From JBCBSZ01 sp039185015 (GTDB lineage Bacteria > Actinomycetota > Acidimicrobiia > Acidimicrobiales > Poriferisodalaceae), in contig JBCDAU010000037.1 in assembly GCA_039185015.1 (NCBI GenBank), positions 1-55,017 of the forward strand: 55,017 nucleotides of DNA, given 5' to 3'. The notes under the pieces were generated by a model. It did no database searches. It was not told the origin of the DNA and saw only the letters and a list, made by a program, of their open reading frames with translations. The position numbers were made by a program, and so were the translations under genes. The first letter of the stretch is position 1; each line of letters opens with the position of its first letter. This document shows, piece by piece, positions 36,883 through 44,552 of the stretch.

Positions 36883-37900
36883 CCGCTCCGTAGCCATCCG
36901 GGTTGGCCCCCGTGAACCGCCAGGCATCTGCGCAGATCTCCGTGAGCGTCGCCGTCGGGTGCCACCCGAGCTCCTCGGCCATCGAGGTGACGTCGCCGAC
37001 CAGGGCCGGGACGTCACCTGGGGCCCGGTCGACCACCTCGTGGGGCAGCGGATGACCGACCACGTCGCCGACAGCGTCGAGTAGCTGACGCACCGACACG
37101 CCCTCGCCGGCGCCGAGGTTGTACGCGCGATGCCCGCTGAGGGAGTCGAGGTGCTCGTAGGCGAGCGCATGTCCGGCGGCGACGTCGCAGACGTGGACGT
37201 AGTCCCGCAGGGCGGTGCCGTCCGGCGTCGGGAAGTCGTCGCCGAAGATCGAGAGCTGCGCGCGCTGTCCCGTGGCGACCTCCATCAGGATCGGCAGCAG
37301 ATTGGTCGGCGCACCGCTGCACACCTCACCCAGCCGACCGGATGGATGCGCGCCGGCGGGGTTGAAGTAGCGCAGCGAGATCATCCGCCACGACGGATCA
37401 CTGTCAGCCACATCGGAGAGCAGACGCTCGATGATCGACTTCGTCGCCGAGTAGGGGTTGCTCGGCGCGTGAGGGTGCGACTCGGCGATGGGTACCTCGT
37501 CGACGTCGCCGTAGACGGAACCGGACGACGAGAAGATCAGCCGCCGAACGTGGTGGCGACCCATCGCTTCGAGCAACGCCATCGCTCCGCCGACGTTCAC
37601 GCGGTGGTACGTGAGCGGGAGCTCCACGGACTCCCGGACCCGCTTCATGCCGGCGAAGTGCACGACACCGTCGATCGGGCCGCTGGCGGCGAAGGCCTCG
37701 TCGACCACCGCTCGATCCCGGAGGTCGCCGATCACGACCGGTGGGGTGATGCCGGTGAGCTCGGCGATCCGATCCACGGCGACGCGGCTGCTGTTGGACA
37801 GGTCGTCCAGCAGCACGACGTCGTGGCCCCGCTCGATCAGGTCGACCGCCGTATGGCTGCCGATGAACCCGGTCCCGCCGGTCAGGAGCACCCGTGCCAT
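36875..37900 (-). CDS. galE: UDP-glucose 4-epimerase
   Basis: 341 residues. TGGTGFIGSHTAVDLIERGHDVVLLDDLSNS at the N-terminus, VVHFAGMKRVRESVELPLTYHRVNVGG, SSSGSVYGD, Y-x3-K in PYSATK, and SLRYFNPAGAHPSGRLGE...NLLPI are the GalE signatures. It interconverts UDP-glucose and UDP-galactose. TACCGT lies 11 nt before ATG 37900. It could supply the sugar metabolism suggested by the operon at 17.5-23 kb. Confidence 0.95.
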   Translation of the reverse strand: MARVLLTGGTGFIGSHTAVDLIERGHDVVLLDDLSNSSRVAVDRIAELTGITPPVVIGDLRDRAVVDEAFAASGPIDGVVHFAGMKRVRESVELPLTYHRVNVGGAMALLEAMGRHHVRRLIFSSSGSVYGDVDEVPIAESHPHAPSNPYSATKSIIERLLSDVADSDPSWRMISLRYFNPAGAHPSGRLGEVCSGAPTNLLPILMEVATGQRAQLSIFGDDFPTPDGTALRDYVHVCDVAAGHALAYEHLDSLSGHRAYNLGAGEGVSVRQLLDAVGDVVGHPLPHEVVDRAPGDVPALVGDVTSMAEELGWHPTATLTEICADAWRFTGANPDGYGAVS

Positions 37901-37952
37901 GACGGGAGCCGACGGTACCGCGACCGACCACCGCCCGCCGAGGACGCCGTCA

Positions 37953-38744
37953 TCAGCGGCGTTGGCAGCTCGGGCAGGCGAAGCAGGTGCGGTTGGCCAG
38001 CTCGAACACCTCGATCTCGGTGCTGCAGCGTCGACACCGGGGTCGCTTGTACACGTAGAGACGCTCACCGCGCTTGGCGCGTGCGTGCGTCGGCACGCCG
38101 ACCTCGCCGGGATCGGTGGTGACGATGCGACCGATCCGCTCGCCGATGCGCAACAACTCGACGGTGGAGGTCCAGATCGCCTCGAGGTCGGCCTCGTCGA
38201 GGTCGCGTCCGGGCACCGACGGATGGACGCCGTGGAGGAAGCAGAGCTCGGCCCGGTAGACGTTGCCCACGCCGGCGATCACCTTCTGGTCGAGCAGGAG
38301 GTCGCCGATCGGCCGCTTGCTCTTGCCCGCCCGGGTGACGAACGCCTCCGGCTCGGCGTCGCGGCGGAGGGGATCCGGGCCGAGCCGGGCCTTCAGGGTC
38401 GCGATGCCATCGGGGTCGATCACCTCGCACGCCGTCGGCCCGCTGAGATCCCAGGTGTGGTCCTCGCCCTCGAGTCGCCACCGCAACGCGCCGCGGGGCT
38501 CGGGGGCCGGGTGGGTCCGGCGGCGGAAGCGGCCGAACAGCCCGAGGTGGATGTGGACCGTCTCGTCTCCGATGTCGACGAAGAGGTGTTTGCCGTGGGC
38601 ATCGGTGCCCTCGAGGAACTCGCCGTCGAAGCGGGCGGCCGGTCCGGCGAAGCGGTCCTGCAGCGCCGTCGACCCCACCCGCGTGCCGGCCAGGTCCTTG
38701 CGGAGGAAGCGAGCGAGTCGGTGGATCGTGTGACCTTCGGGCAC
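37953..38744 (-). CDS. nei: Fpg/Nei-family DNA glycosylase (endonuclease VIII-like)
   Basis: 263 residues starting PEGHTIHRLARFL after the initiator, giving the catalytic N-terminal Pro and Glu3. GDLLLDQKVIAGVGNVYRAELCFLHGVHP is the helix-two-turn-helix. The C-terminal zinc finger reads CRRC...CFACPSCQ. The family excises oxidised pyrimidines and nicks the abasic site. GTG 38744 is fixed by the need for Pro at position 2. Confidence 0.92.
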   Translation of the reverse strand: MPEGHTIHRLARFLRKDLAGTRVGSTALQDRFAGPAARFDGEFLEGTDAHGKHLFVDIGDETVHIHLGLFGRFRRRTHPAPEPRGALRWRLEGEDHTWDLSGPTACEVIDPDGIATLKARLGPDPLRRDAEPEAFVTRAGKSKRPIGDLLLDQKVIAGVGNVYRAELCFLHGVHPSVPGRDLDEADLEAIWTSTVELLRIGERIGRIVTTDPGEVGVPTHARAKRGERLYVYKRPRCRRCSTEIEVFELANRTCFACPSCQRR

Positions 38745-38770
38745 GGCCGCCCATCGCACCACGCGCCGAT

Positions 38771-38800
38771 GGTCGACCCCCAACCGAGCGGGGGTCGACC
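38771..38800. promoter_or_regulatory. Long perfect inverted repeat upstream of nei
   Basis: GGTCGACCCC (38771-38780) and GGGGTCGACC (38791-38800) are perfect 10-bp arms around a 10-nt loop, 26 bp before the nei start. Could be an operator, or a second terminator for the peptidase gene. Confidence 0.45.
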
Positions 38801-38870
38801 ACCGAACAGGAGCGCGGGCCGTGATCACGGACCGGCCGCAGCCGCTCCAGCGGCGAGGACCTCGGGAGGA

Positions 38871-38895
38871 GGGCGGGGCTCCGGGGTCCCCGCCC
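38871..38895 (-). terminator. Terminator after peptidase gene
   Basis: GGGCGGGG (38871-38878) pairs with CCCCGCCC (38888-38895) around a 9-nt loop, 8 bp past the peptidase stop. Confidence 0.6.
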
Positions 38896-38903
38896 GGGCA
38901 GGA

Positions 38904-40016
38904 TCAGAGCCGGGAGCGGATCTCCTCGCGGAGGGCGACCAGCTCGGGATCGTCCCAGAGGAAGCGCACCTTGTCGTCGGCGATCGTGTCGCCGGTCGGC
39001 CGGTCCTCGAGGACGAACACCATGAAGGTCTCGGCGAGGTCCTCGACCGCGTTCGAGGCGGCGTAGTCGGTGACGAACTCGTCCTGGTGCTCCTCGTAGA
39101 ACTCCATCCAGCGGTCGTAGTCCTCGGACTCCTCGATCGCTGCGATCTCGTCGAGGCGCTCCTGGGGCCAGAACCGAGCGACGAACTCGGCCATCGTGCT
39201 GTCCGACAGGGCGCAGCCCTCGCCGGGATCGAAGGTCGGGCACGACGGATCGCCGGCCGTCTCGGGCGGCAGCTCGGATGCCTGCAGGGTCAACAGGTGC
39301 GCGAACTCGTGGATGAGCACGGCGTCGAGCTCACCGCCGAGGCCGAGGCCGACGCCGAGCACCCAGCGCCGCGGATCGGCTGGGTCCTGGTAGACGTACG
39401 CGCCGCCGAACTCCTCGGGCACGAGCTCGAACGAGCTCACCATTCGGCGCTGGTCGGCAGGGATGATCTCGACGAAGCGGTCCCAGATCTCCGAGGCCTG
39501 ACGTGCGACCTCACCGGACGATGCGCCGGTCACGTCGAGGCGGTCACCGTCGACGGGGAACGCCCCGAGCGGCTGCTCGTCCTCCGGGATCTCGTGGTCG
39601 TGATCGTGGTCACCATCGGCATCGACGTCCGACCCGCCCTCCGGCGTGATCTTCAGCTCGAGGCCGAGCTCGGCCAACTCCTCGGCGAGGTCGCCGAGGG
39701 TGACGTCGCCGAGCTCGACGTCCCGGGACATCACCTCCGGCGATGCCCGGTCGACGGCGGTCGCACCTCCGTCGGCCGACGTGCCAGGGACGGAGGCGAC
39801 GACGGCCGTCGCAGCCTGCACCATCGGCGTCGACGCAGCCCTCCCCTCGTCGCTACGGGCCAGTGCGACCGGCACGGCGACGGCGCCGACGACGACAGCG
39901 GTCGCAGCGACTCCGCCGGCGATCAGCCATCGGCGGGGTGTCCGACCGGGCGCCGCCGTGACGGCCTCGGTCTCGTCGATCGGGGTGACGGTGATGGGGT
40001 CGAAGTCGTTGGTCAT
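38904..40016 (-). CDS. Membrane-anchored HExxH-type metallopeptidase-like protein
   Basis: 370 residues. A cytoplasmic N-terminus of about 30 residues, one helix (WLIAGGVAATAVVVGAVAVPVAL), a His/Asp-rich stretch (DADGDHDHDHEIPED) and an outside domain with the zinc-binding LIHEFAHLLTLQ (HExxH). Two Cys follow (PSCPTFDPGEGC). Family not recognised; a putative zinc protease or metal-responsive surface protein. ATG 40016 faces the response-regulator gene across a 109-bp region with phased repeats, so it is probably controlled by that system. Confidence 0.72.
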   Translation of the reverse strand: MTNDFDPITVTPIDETEAVTAAPGRTPRRWLIAGGVAATAVVVGAVAVPVALARSDEGRAASTPMVQAATAVVASVPGTSADGGATAVDRASPEVMSRDVELGDVTLGDLAEELAELGLELKITPEGGSDVDADGDHDHDHEIPEDEQPLGAFPVDGDRLDVTGASSGEVARQASEIWDRFVEIIPADQRRMVSSFELVPEEFGGAYVYQDPADPRRWVLGVGLGLGGELDAVLIHEFAHLLTLQASELPPETAGDPSCPTFDPGEGCALSDSTMAEFVARFWPQERLDEIAAIEESEDYDRWMEFYEEHQDEFVTDYAASNAVEDLAETFMVFVLEDRPTGDTIADDKVRFLWDDPELVALREEIRSRL

Positions 40017-40042
40017 GGAGCTGACCCTGACGACAGCTGCGC

Positions 40043-40080
40043 AAGAGAACCCTGAGAGATCCCAAGAGAACGCCAAGAGG
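40043..40080. promoter_or_regulatory. Phased direct repeats, probable OmpR-type response-regulator operator
   Basis: AGAG cores, mostly as AAGAGAA or AAGAGG, start at 40044, 40055, 40065 and 40076, i.e. spaced 11, 10 and 11 bp, one helical turn apart. This is how OmpR/PhoB-type winged-helix regulators bind. Located between the divergent peptidase and regulator genes. Confidence 0.6.
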
Positions 40081-40125
40081 GACTCCGGGTCAGCAGGCGA
40101 CGGCGCTGCCACACTGACCGACGCC

Positions 40126-40800
40126 ATGAGGATCCTGATCGTCGAGGACGAGGCGTTGATCGCCCGGGCGTTGCGCGAAGCGCTGGAGGCCGAGGGCTAC
40201 GCCGTCGACCACGCCGACCGGGGCGACGACGGCCTCTGGATGGCGACCGAGCACTCCTACGACGCGATCGTCCTCGACCTCCTCCTGCCCGGCCTGAACG
40301 GCTTCCAGGTCTGCGCCGAGCTGCGCGAGGCCGGCGACACGACCCCGATCATGATGTTGACCGCCAAGGACGGGGAGCTCGACCAGGTCGAGGGGCTCGA
40401 CACCGGCGCCGACGACTACCTCACCAAGCCGTTCTCCCTGGTCGTCCTCCTCGCCCGTCTCCGGGCGCTCGTCCGGCGGGGACCGACCGGGCGGCCCGCC
40501 GTCCTGACCGCCGGTGACCTCGCCCTCGACCCTGCCGAGCGCACCTGCCATCGAGGTGAGGACCGGATCGACCTGACGCCACGCGAGTTCGGCCTGCTCC
40601 ACTACCTCATGCACCGGGCCGGCACACCGGTGTCGAAGCAGGACCTCCTCGCCCACGTCTGGTCGGACGAGGAGCTGGACGACGCTGTGGTCCAGGTCTA
40701 CGTGGGCTACCTCCGCCGCAAGATCGACGAACCGTACGGCCGTCGAGCCATCGGGACCGTGCGGGGATTCGGCTACCGGCTCGCGGCCGACGGGGGCTGA
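40126..40800 (+). CDS. OmpR-family response regulator
   Basis: 224 residues. The receiver domain at 1-115 has acidic DE near the start (IVEDEALIARAL), phospho-acceptor Asp in AIVLDLLLPGLNG, Thr in MMLTAKDG and Lys in DYLTKPF. Winged-helix DNA-binding domain at about 125-220 (IDLTPREFGLLHYLMHRAGTPVSKQDLLAHVW ... VVQVYVGYLRRKID). 2 bp before the kinase gene. Confidence 0.94.
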   Translation: MRILIVEDEALIARALREALEAEGYAVDHADRGDDGLWMATEHSYDAIVLDLLLPGLNGFQVCAELREAGDTTPIMMLTAKDGELDQVEGLDTGADDYLTKPFSLVVLLARLRALVRRGPTGRPAVLTAGDLALDPAERTCHRGEDRIDLTPREFGLLHYLMHRAGTPVSKQDLLAHVWSDEELDDAVVQVYVGYLRRKIDEPYGRRAIGTVRGFGYRLAADGG

Positions 40801-40802
40801 CC

Positions 40803-42134
40803 ATGCGGTCGCTGCGCGCTCGCCTCTCGACCTTCACGGCAACCGGTGCGCTCGTCCTCGCCGTCGTCGCCGTCGTCGGCGTGTCGATCGCTCGCTCCGA
40901 GGAGGCATCCAGCCGTCTCGACGACGAGCTGGTCGTCGCGGCGTTCCGGCTCTCCGACGATGGGGAGCTCGACGCCGCCGCACCCTCGCTCGACGGCGGC
41001 ACCGACGTCGTCGAGGTCGTGTTCGACGACCAGGCTCGAATCGTCCGACGACGAGGGCCCGTCACGCCCGAGATCGAGCAGGTGCTCCGCGAGGAGGTCT
41101 GGGAGGTGACCGTCGAGCAGGACGTGGCGAACACGATCGAGCTGGAGGACCCGGCGTTGGTGGCCGTCGGGGTGCGCTGCGTCGACGCCGACGACTGCGA
41201 CACGGCGGTGGTCGCTGCTCGGAGGAGCTCGACGTCCGACCAGGTCCTGGCCGACTGGCCGTGGCTCGTCGCCGTGCCGTCGATCGCGGCCGCCATCGCC
41301 TGGCTCGCCTCGCGGTGGCTCGTGACTCGGGCGCTCCGACCGGTCGACCGCATGCGGGCCGAGCTCGACGAGATCACCGCGACCGACCTGCGCCGACGCG
41401 TGCCCACGCCGGGGACCGGGGACGAGCTCGACCGGCTCGGCACCTCGATGAACCAGACCCTCGACCGGCTGGCCGGTGCGGTCGAGGCGAACGAGCGGTT
41501 CGTCGGCGATGCGGCCCACGAGCTGCGGAGCCCGATCACCGGGGTTCGTGCGGCACTCGAGCTGGAGGCCGGTCGCTCGGACAGCGGCCTGCTCGACGAC
41601 AGCATCGCCGAGCTCGACCGGGCCGGACGTCTGATCGACGACCTGCTCGCGTTGGCCCGTCGGCAGGGACGAGAGCAGCCCCGCACCGACATCGACCTCG
41701 ACGACGTGGTGGCCCGGCAGATCGGCATCGCCCGGACCCGTTTCCCCGACGTGTCGATCGACGCCGACCTCGTCCCGGTGCGGGTCCACGCCGCCCCCGA
41801 CGACGTCGACCGCATCGTCGCCAACGTCGTCGAGAACGCCGCTCGCCACGGCGGCGGCCGGGTCCGGGTGCGGCTCACGCCGGGGACGACGGCAGCCGAG
41901 CTGTCGGTCGACGACGACGGCCCTGGCATCCCGCCCGAGGACCGGCACGTGGTCTTCGAGCGGTTCGCCCGCCTCGACGCCTCGCGATCGCGCCTGACGG
42001 GTGGCGCCGGCCTCGGGCTGGCGATCGTCGCCGAGCTCGTCGAGGACCTCGGTGGTTCGGTGGAGATCGCCGACAGCGACCTCGGCGGCGCCGCGTTCGG
42101 CGTGCTGCTGCCGCTGGACGCTCAGCCCACGTAG
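40803..42134 (+). CDS. Sensor histidine kinase
   Basis: 443 residues. Helix 1 (FTATGALVLAVVAVVGVSIA), an extracytoplasmic domain at about 30-150 with Cys pair VRCVDADDCD, helix 2 (WLVAVPSIAAAIAWLASRW), HAMP, H-box FVGDAAHELRSPITGV, N-box NVVENAARHGGG and G-boxes DDDGPGIPPED, GGAGLGLAIV. Partner of the response regulator. Its 3' end overlaps the convergent citrate-synthase gene by 13 bp. Confidence 0.94.
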   Translation: MRSLRARLSTFTATGALVLAVVAVVGVSIARSEEASSRLDDELVVAAFRLSDDGELDAAAPSLDGGTDVVEVVFDDQARIVRRRGPVTPEIEQVLREEVWEVTVEQDVANTIELEDPALVAVGVRCVDADDCDTAVVAARRSSTSDQVLADWPWLVAVPSIAAAIAWLASRWLVTRALRPVDRMRAELDEITATDLRRRVPTPGTGDELDRLGTSMNQTLDRLAGAVEANERFVGDAAHELRSPITGVRAALELEAGRSDSGLLDDSIAELDRAGRLIDDLLALARRQGREQPRTDIDLDDVVARQIGIARTRFPDVSIDADLVPVRVHAAPDDVDRIVANVVENAARHGGGRVRVRLTPGTTAAELSVDDDGPGIPPEDRHVVFERFARLDASRSRLTGGAGLGLAIVAELVEDLGGSVEIADSDLGGAAFGVLLPLDAQPT

Positions 42135-43216
42135 CGAGAGGCGGGGCGGATCAGCCGGTTGTCGGCCGCCTGCTCGATGACGTGGGCGCTCCACCCGACG
42201 GTGCGGGCCACGACGAACGTCGGGGTGAAGAGCTCGCGGGGCACGCCCACGGTCGCCATCACGACGCCGGCCCAGTACTCCACGTTGGTGCGCAGCGGCC
42301 GGTGCGGTGAGCGTCGGGCGAGGCGCTCGAGCGCGGTCTGCTCCACCTCGAGCGCGAGGTCGACGAGCGGCCCGCCGAGTCCGACGCCGATCTCGCGCAG
42401 CAGCGCGCCCCGCGGATCGTCGGTGCGGTACACCCGATGCCCGAACCCCATCAGTCGCTCGCCGCGTGCGAGCGCGTCGTCGATCCAGGCCCCGGCCCGG
42501 TCCGGGGTCCCGATCTCGTCGAGCATGTCGAGCGCTCGGCTCGGCGCTCCGCCGTGGAGCGGCCCCGACATCGCGCCGATCGCGGCGACGAGCGCCGCAG
42601 CGGGGTCAGCGGCGGTCGAGGTGACGACGCGGGCCGTGAACGTCGAGGCGTTCGAGCCGTGGTCCATGGTGAGGATCAGGTAGGCCGAGATCGCGGCGAG
42701 CTCGTCCGCCGATGGTTCGGAGCCGGTCAGCATGCGGAGGTAGTCGGCGGCCAGCGGGCGGCTCGTGTCGGGGGCGATCGGTGGCAGGCCGTCGGCGACG
42801 CGGTGGGCGGCGGCGACGAGCGTGGCGGACATGGCGGACAGGCGATCGAGATCCGCTGCGTGGCGGTCCGGGCCGGCGTCGATCCAGGGCTGGCAGCCCA
42901 GGTGACCGCCGGCGAGCGACAGCGCGGTCCGGAGGACGTCGAGCGGGTTGCCGGACCCGTGCACATCGACGATCGCCGGCAGCAGGTCGAGGACGACGTT
43001 CGGTACGGACCGGTCGGCGGGAACGGGCGTGCTGGAGGGCAGCTCGCCGCAGAGCAGGAGGTGTCGGACCTCCTCGACCGTGCGGGTGCGGGCCAGCTCG
43101 ACCGCATCGTGCCCTCGGTAGTGGAAGCGGCCCTCGTCGCCGAGCACGTCGCCGACCGAGGTGGCGACCGCGACGACGCCGTCGAGGCCAGGGGGGACGT
43201 CGAGGAGTTCGGTCAT
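42122..43216 (-). CDS. Citrate synthase family protein
   Basis: 364 residues. It holds both citrate-synthase His motifs: GPLHGGAPSRALDML and GFGHRVYRTDDPRG. The position normally filled by the catalytic Asp in N-V-D appears as NVEYWAGVVM (Glu). The C-terminus TPTFVVARTVGWSAHVIEQ is typical. It may be a citrate or 2-methylcitrate synthase, or a non-canonical partner of the divergent fusion gene 55 bp away. ATG 43216. Confidence 0.85.
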   Translation of the reverse strand: MTELLDVPPGLDGVVAVATSVGDVLGDEGRFHYRGHDAVELARTRTVEEVRHLLLCGELPSSTPVPADRSVPNVVLDLLPAIVDVHGSGNPLDVLRTALSLAGGHLGCQPWIDAGPDRHAADLDRLSAMSATLVAAAHRVADGLPPIAPDTSRPLAADYLRMLTGSEPSADELAAISAYLILTMDHGSNASTFTARVVTSTAADPAAALVAAIGAMSGPLHGGAPSRALDMLDEIGTPDRAGAWIDDALARGERLMGFGHRVYRTDDPRGALLREIGVGLGGPLVDLALEVEQTALERLARRSPHRPLRTNVEYWAGVVMATVGVPRELFTPTFVVARTVGWSAHVIEQAADNRLIRPASRYVG

Positions 43217-43243
43217 GGTTCCATGGGACCGCGTGCGGCAACG

Positions 43244-43271
43244 TTGATCAAGATTGATCTATCGTCAACCC
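43244..43271. promoter_or_regulatory. Promoter/operator region between citrate-synthase genes
   Basis: TTGATC at 43244-43249 and 43254-43259 is a 10-bp-spaced direct repeat; TTGATCAA (43244-43251) is also palindromic. TATCGT (43260-43265) sits 6 nt before ATG 43272, a leaderless -10. A candidate site for the HTH-citrate synthase protein itself. Confidence 0.5.
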
Positions 43272-44489
43272 ATGGCGACGGACCACGACGGACGCCACCT
43301 GCTCGACACGGACGCGGTCGCCCGGCGCCTGGGCGTTCGCCGCGAGACGGTCTATGCCTACGTGAGCCGTGGCCGCCTCCGGCCCGTGGACGTGCCGGGT
43401 GAGCGACGCAGCCACTTCGACCCGGCCGAGGTCGATGCGCTCGCCAACCGATCCCGCCGCCCCACCGCCACGCGTCGACCGCTCGACGTGGAGACGGCGA
43501 TCACGACCATCCGATCCGACGGCCACGCCTACCGGGGCCATCACGCCCTCACGGCGTCGGGCGAGCGCTCCTTCGAGGAGGTGGCCGAGCTGTTGTGGAC
43601 CGGACGATGGCCCGACGAGCCCCCGAGCTGGGGCGCGCCACCGGCAGAGCAACTGGCCGCGGCGACGGCGGCCATCGCCGCCGTCGACGGCCCGCTCACC
43701 AGTCAGATCGACCGGCTCCGCCTCGCGCTCGACGCCGCAGCGGTCACGGATCCGTGGCGCCACGATCTCCGGCCCGAGGCCGTGATCGACAGCGGCCGAC
43801 GCCTGCTGCTCACGCTCGCCTCCGCGCTGCCACCGCGCTCGGGCGACGACGAGCCTCCCTCGATCGCCGGTCGGCTGTGGCGGCGTCTGACCGATGCGCC
43901 GCCGAGCGCTGAGCGCCTCGGGCTGATCGACGCGACGCTCGTGTTGCTCGCCGACCACGAGCTCGCGGGCTCGACCTTCGCCGCCCGGATCGCCGCGTCC
44001 TTCCGCGCCGACATCGGGGCCGCGGTCGGCGCGGCCTTCGGCCCGTTCGCAGGCGCCCGCCACGGCGCGGTGTCGATCGAGGTCGAGGAGCTGCTCGGGC
44101 TCGTCGAGCGAGACGGCCTCACCGTCGCGCTGGCCCGCTGGCTGGCCCGCCACGATCACGTGCCCGGCTTCGGACACGTGATCTACACCGACGGCGACCC
44201 ACGCGCAGTCGAGCTCCTCGACCGGCTTCGTGACCTCGATCCGGCTGCGCCGGCGATGCGGGCGGCCGACGAGCTGGTGGCCACGTGCGCTGAGCGCGGC
44301 ATCCCGGCCGCCAACGTCGACCTCGGCCTGGCGGCGCTCACCCGTGCCCTCGACCTCGATCCGGGCAGCGGCACCGTCCTCTTCGCGATCGCGCGCACCT
44401 CCGGCTGGGTCGCCCACGCCCTGGAGGAGTACGAGCGACCGAGCGCGCTGCGCCCCGTGGCGCGCTACGTGGGCCCCGAGCCGCGTTGA
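43272..44489 (+). CDS. HTH (MerR/excisionase-type) domain fused to citrate synthase
   Basis: 405 residues. The N-terminal 60 are a MerR/HTH_17-like DNA-binding domain (LDTDAVARRLGVRRETVYAYVSRGRLRPVDVPGERRSHFD). The rest is citrate-synthase-like with ARHGAVSIEVEELL and PGFGHVIYTDGDPRA, and it keeps the N-V-D motif (AANVDLGLAAL). Fusions of this kind, next to a second citrate synthase, are known in actinobacteria; their regulatory role is little understood. Start ATG 43272 is set by the leaderless -10. Confidence 0.83.
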   Translation: MATDHDGRHLLDTDAVARRLGVRRETVYAYVSRGRLRPVDVPGERRSHFDPAEVDALANRSRRPTATRRPLDVETAITTIRSDGHAYRGHHALTASGERSFEEVAELLWTGRWPDEPPSWGAPPAEQLAAATAAIAAVDGPLTSQIDRLRLALDAAAVTDPWRHDLRPEAVIDSGRRLLLTLASALPPRSGDDEPPSIAGRLWRRLTDAPPSAERLGLIDATLVLLADHELAGSTFAARIAASFRADIGAAVGAAFGPFAGARHGAVSIEVEELLGLVERDGLTVALARWLARHDHVPGFGHVIYTDGDPRAVELLDRLRDLDPAAPAMRAADELVATCAERGIPAANVDLGLAALTRALDLDPGSGTVLFAIARTSGWVAHALEEYERPSALRPVARYVGPEPR

Positions 44490-44542
44490 TACCCGGCGTG
44501 GGTCCCCGAGCCGCGTTGATACCCGGCGTGGGTCCCGGAGCC
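44468..44542. repeat. 29-30 bp tandem repeat across a stop codon
   Basis: A unit of the form cgtgggtccccgagccgcgt + tgatacccgg starts at 44468 and 44497, with a partial third copy at 44527. The first copy contains the final codons and TGA of the HTH-citrate synthase gene. Confidence 0.8.
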
Positions 44543-44552
44543 GGATCGCTGT

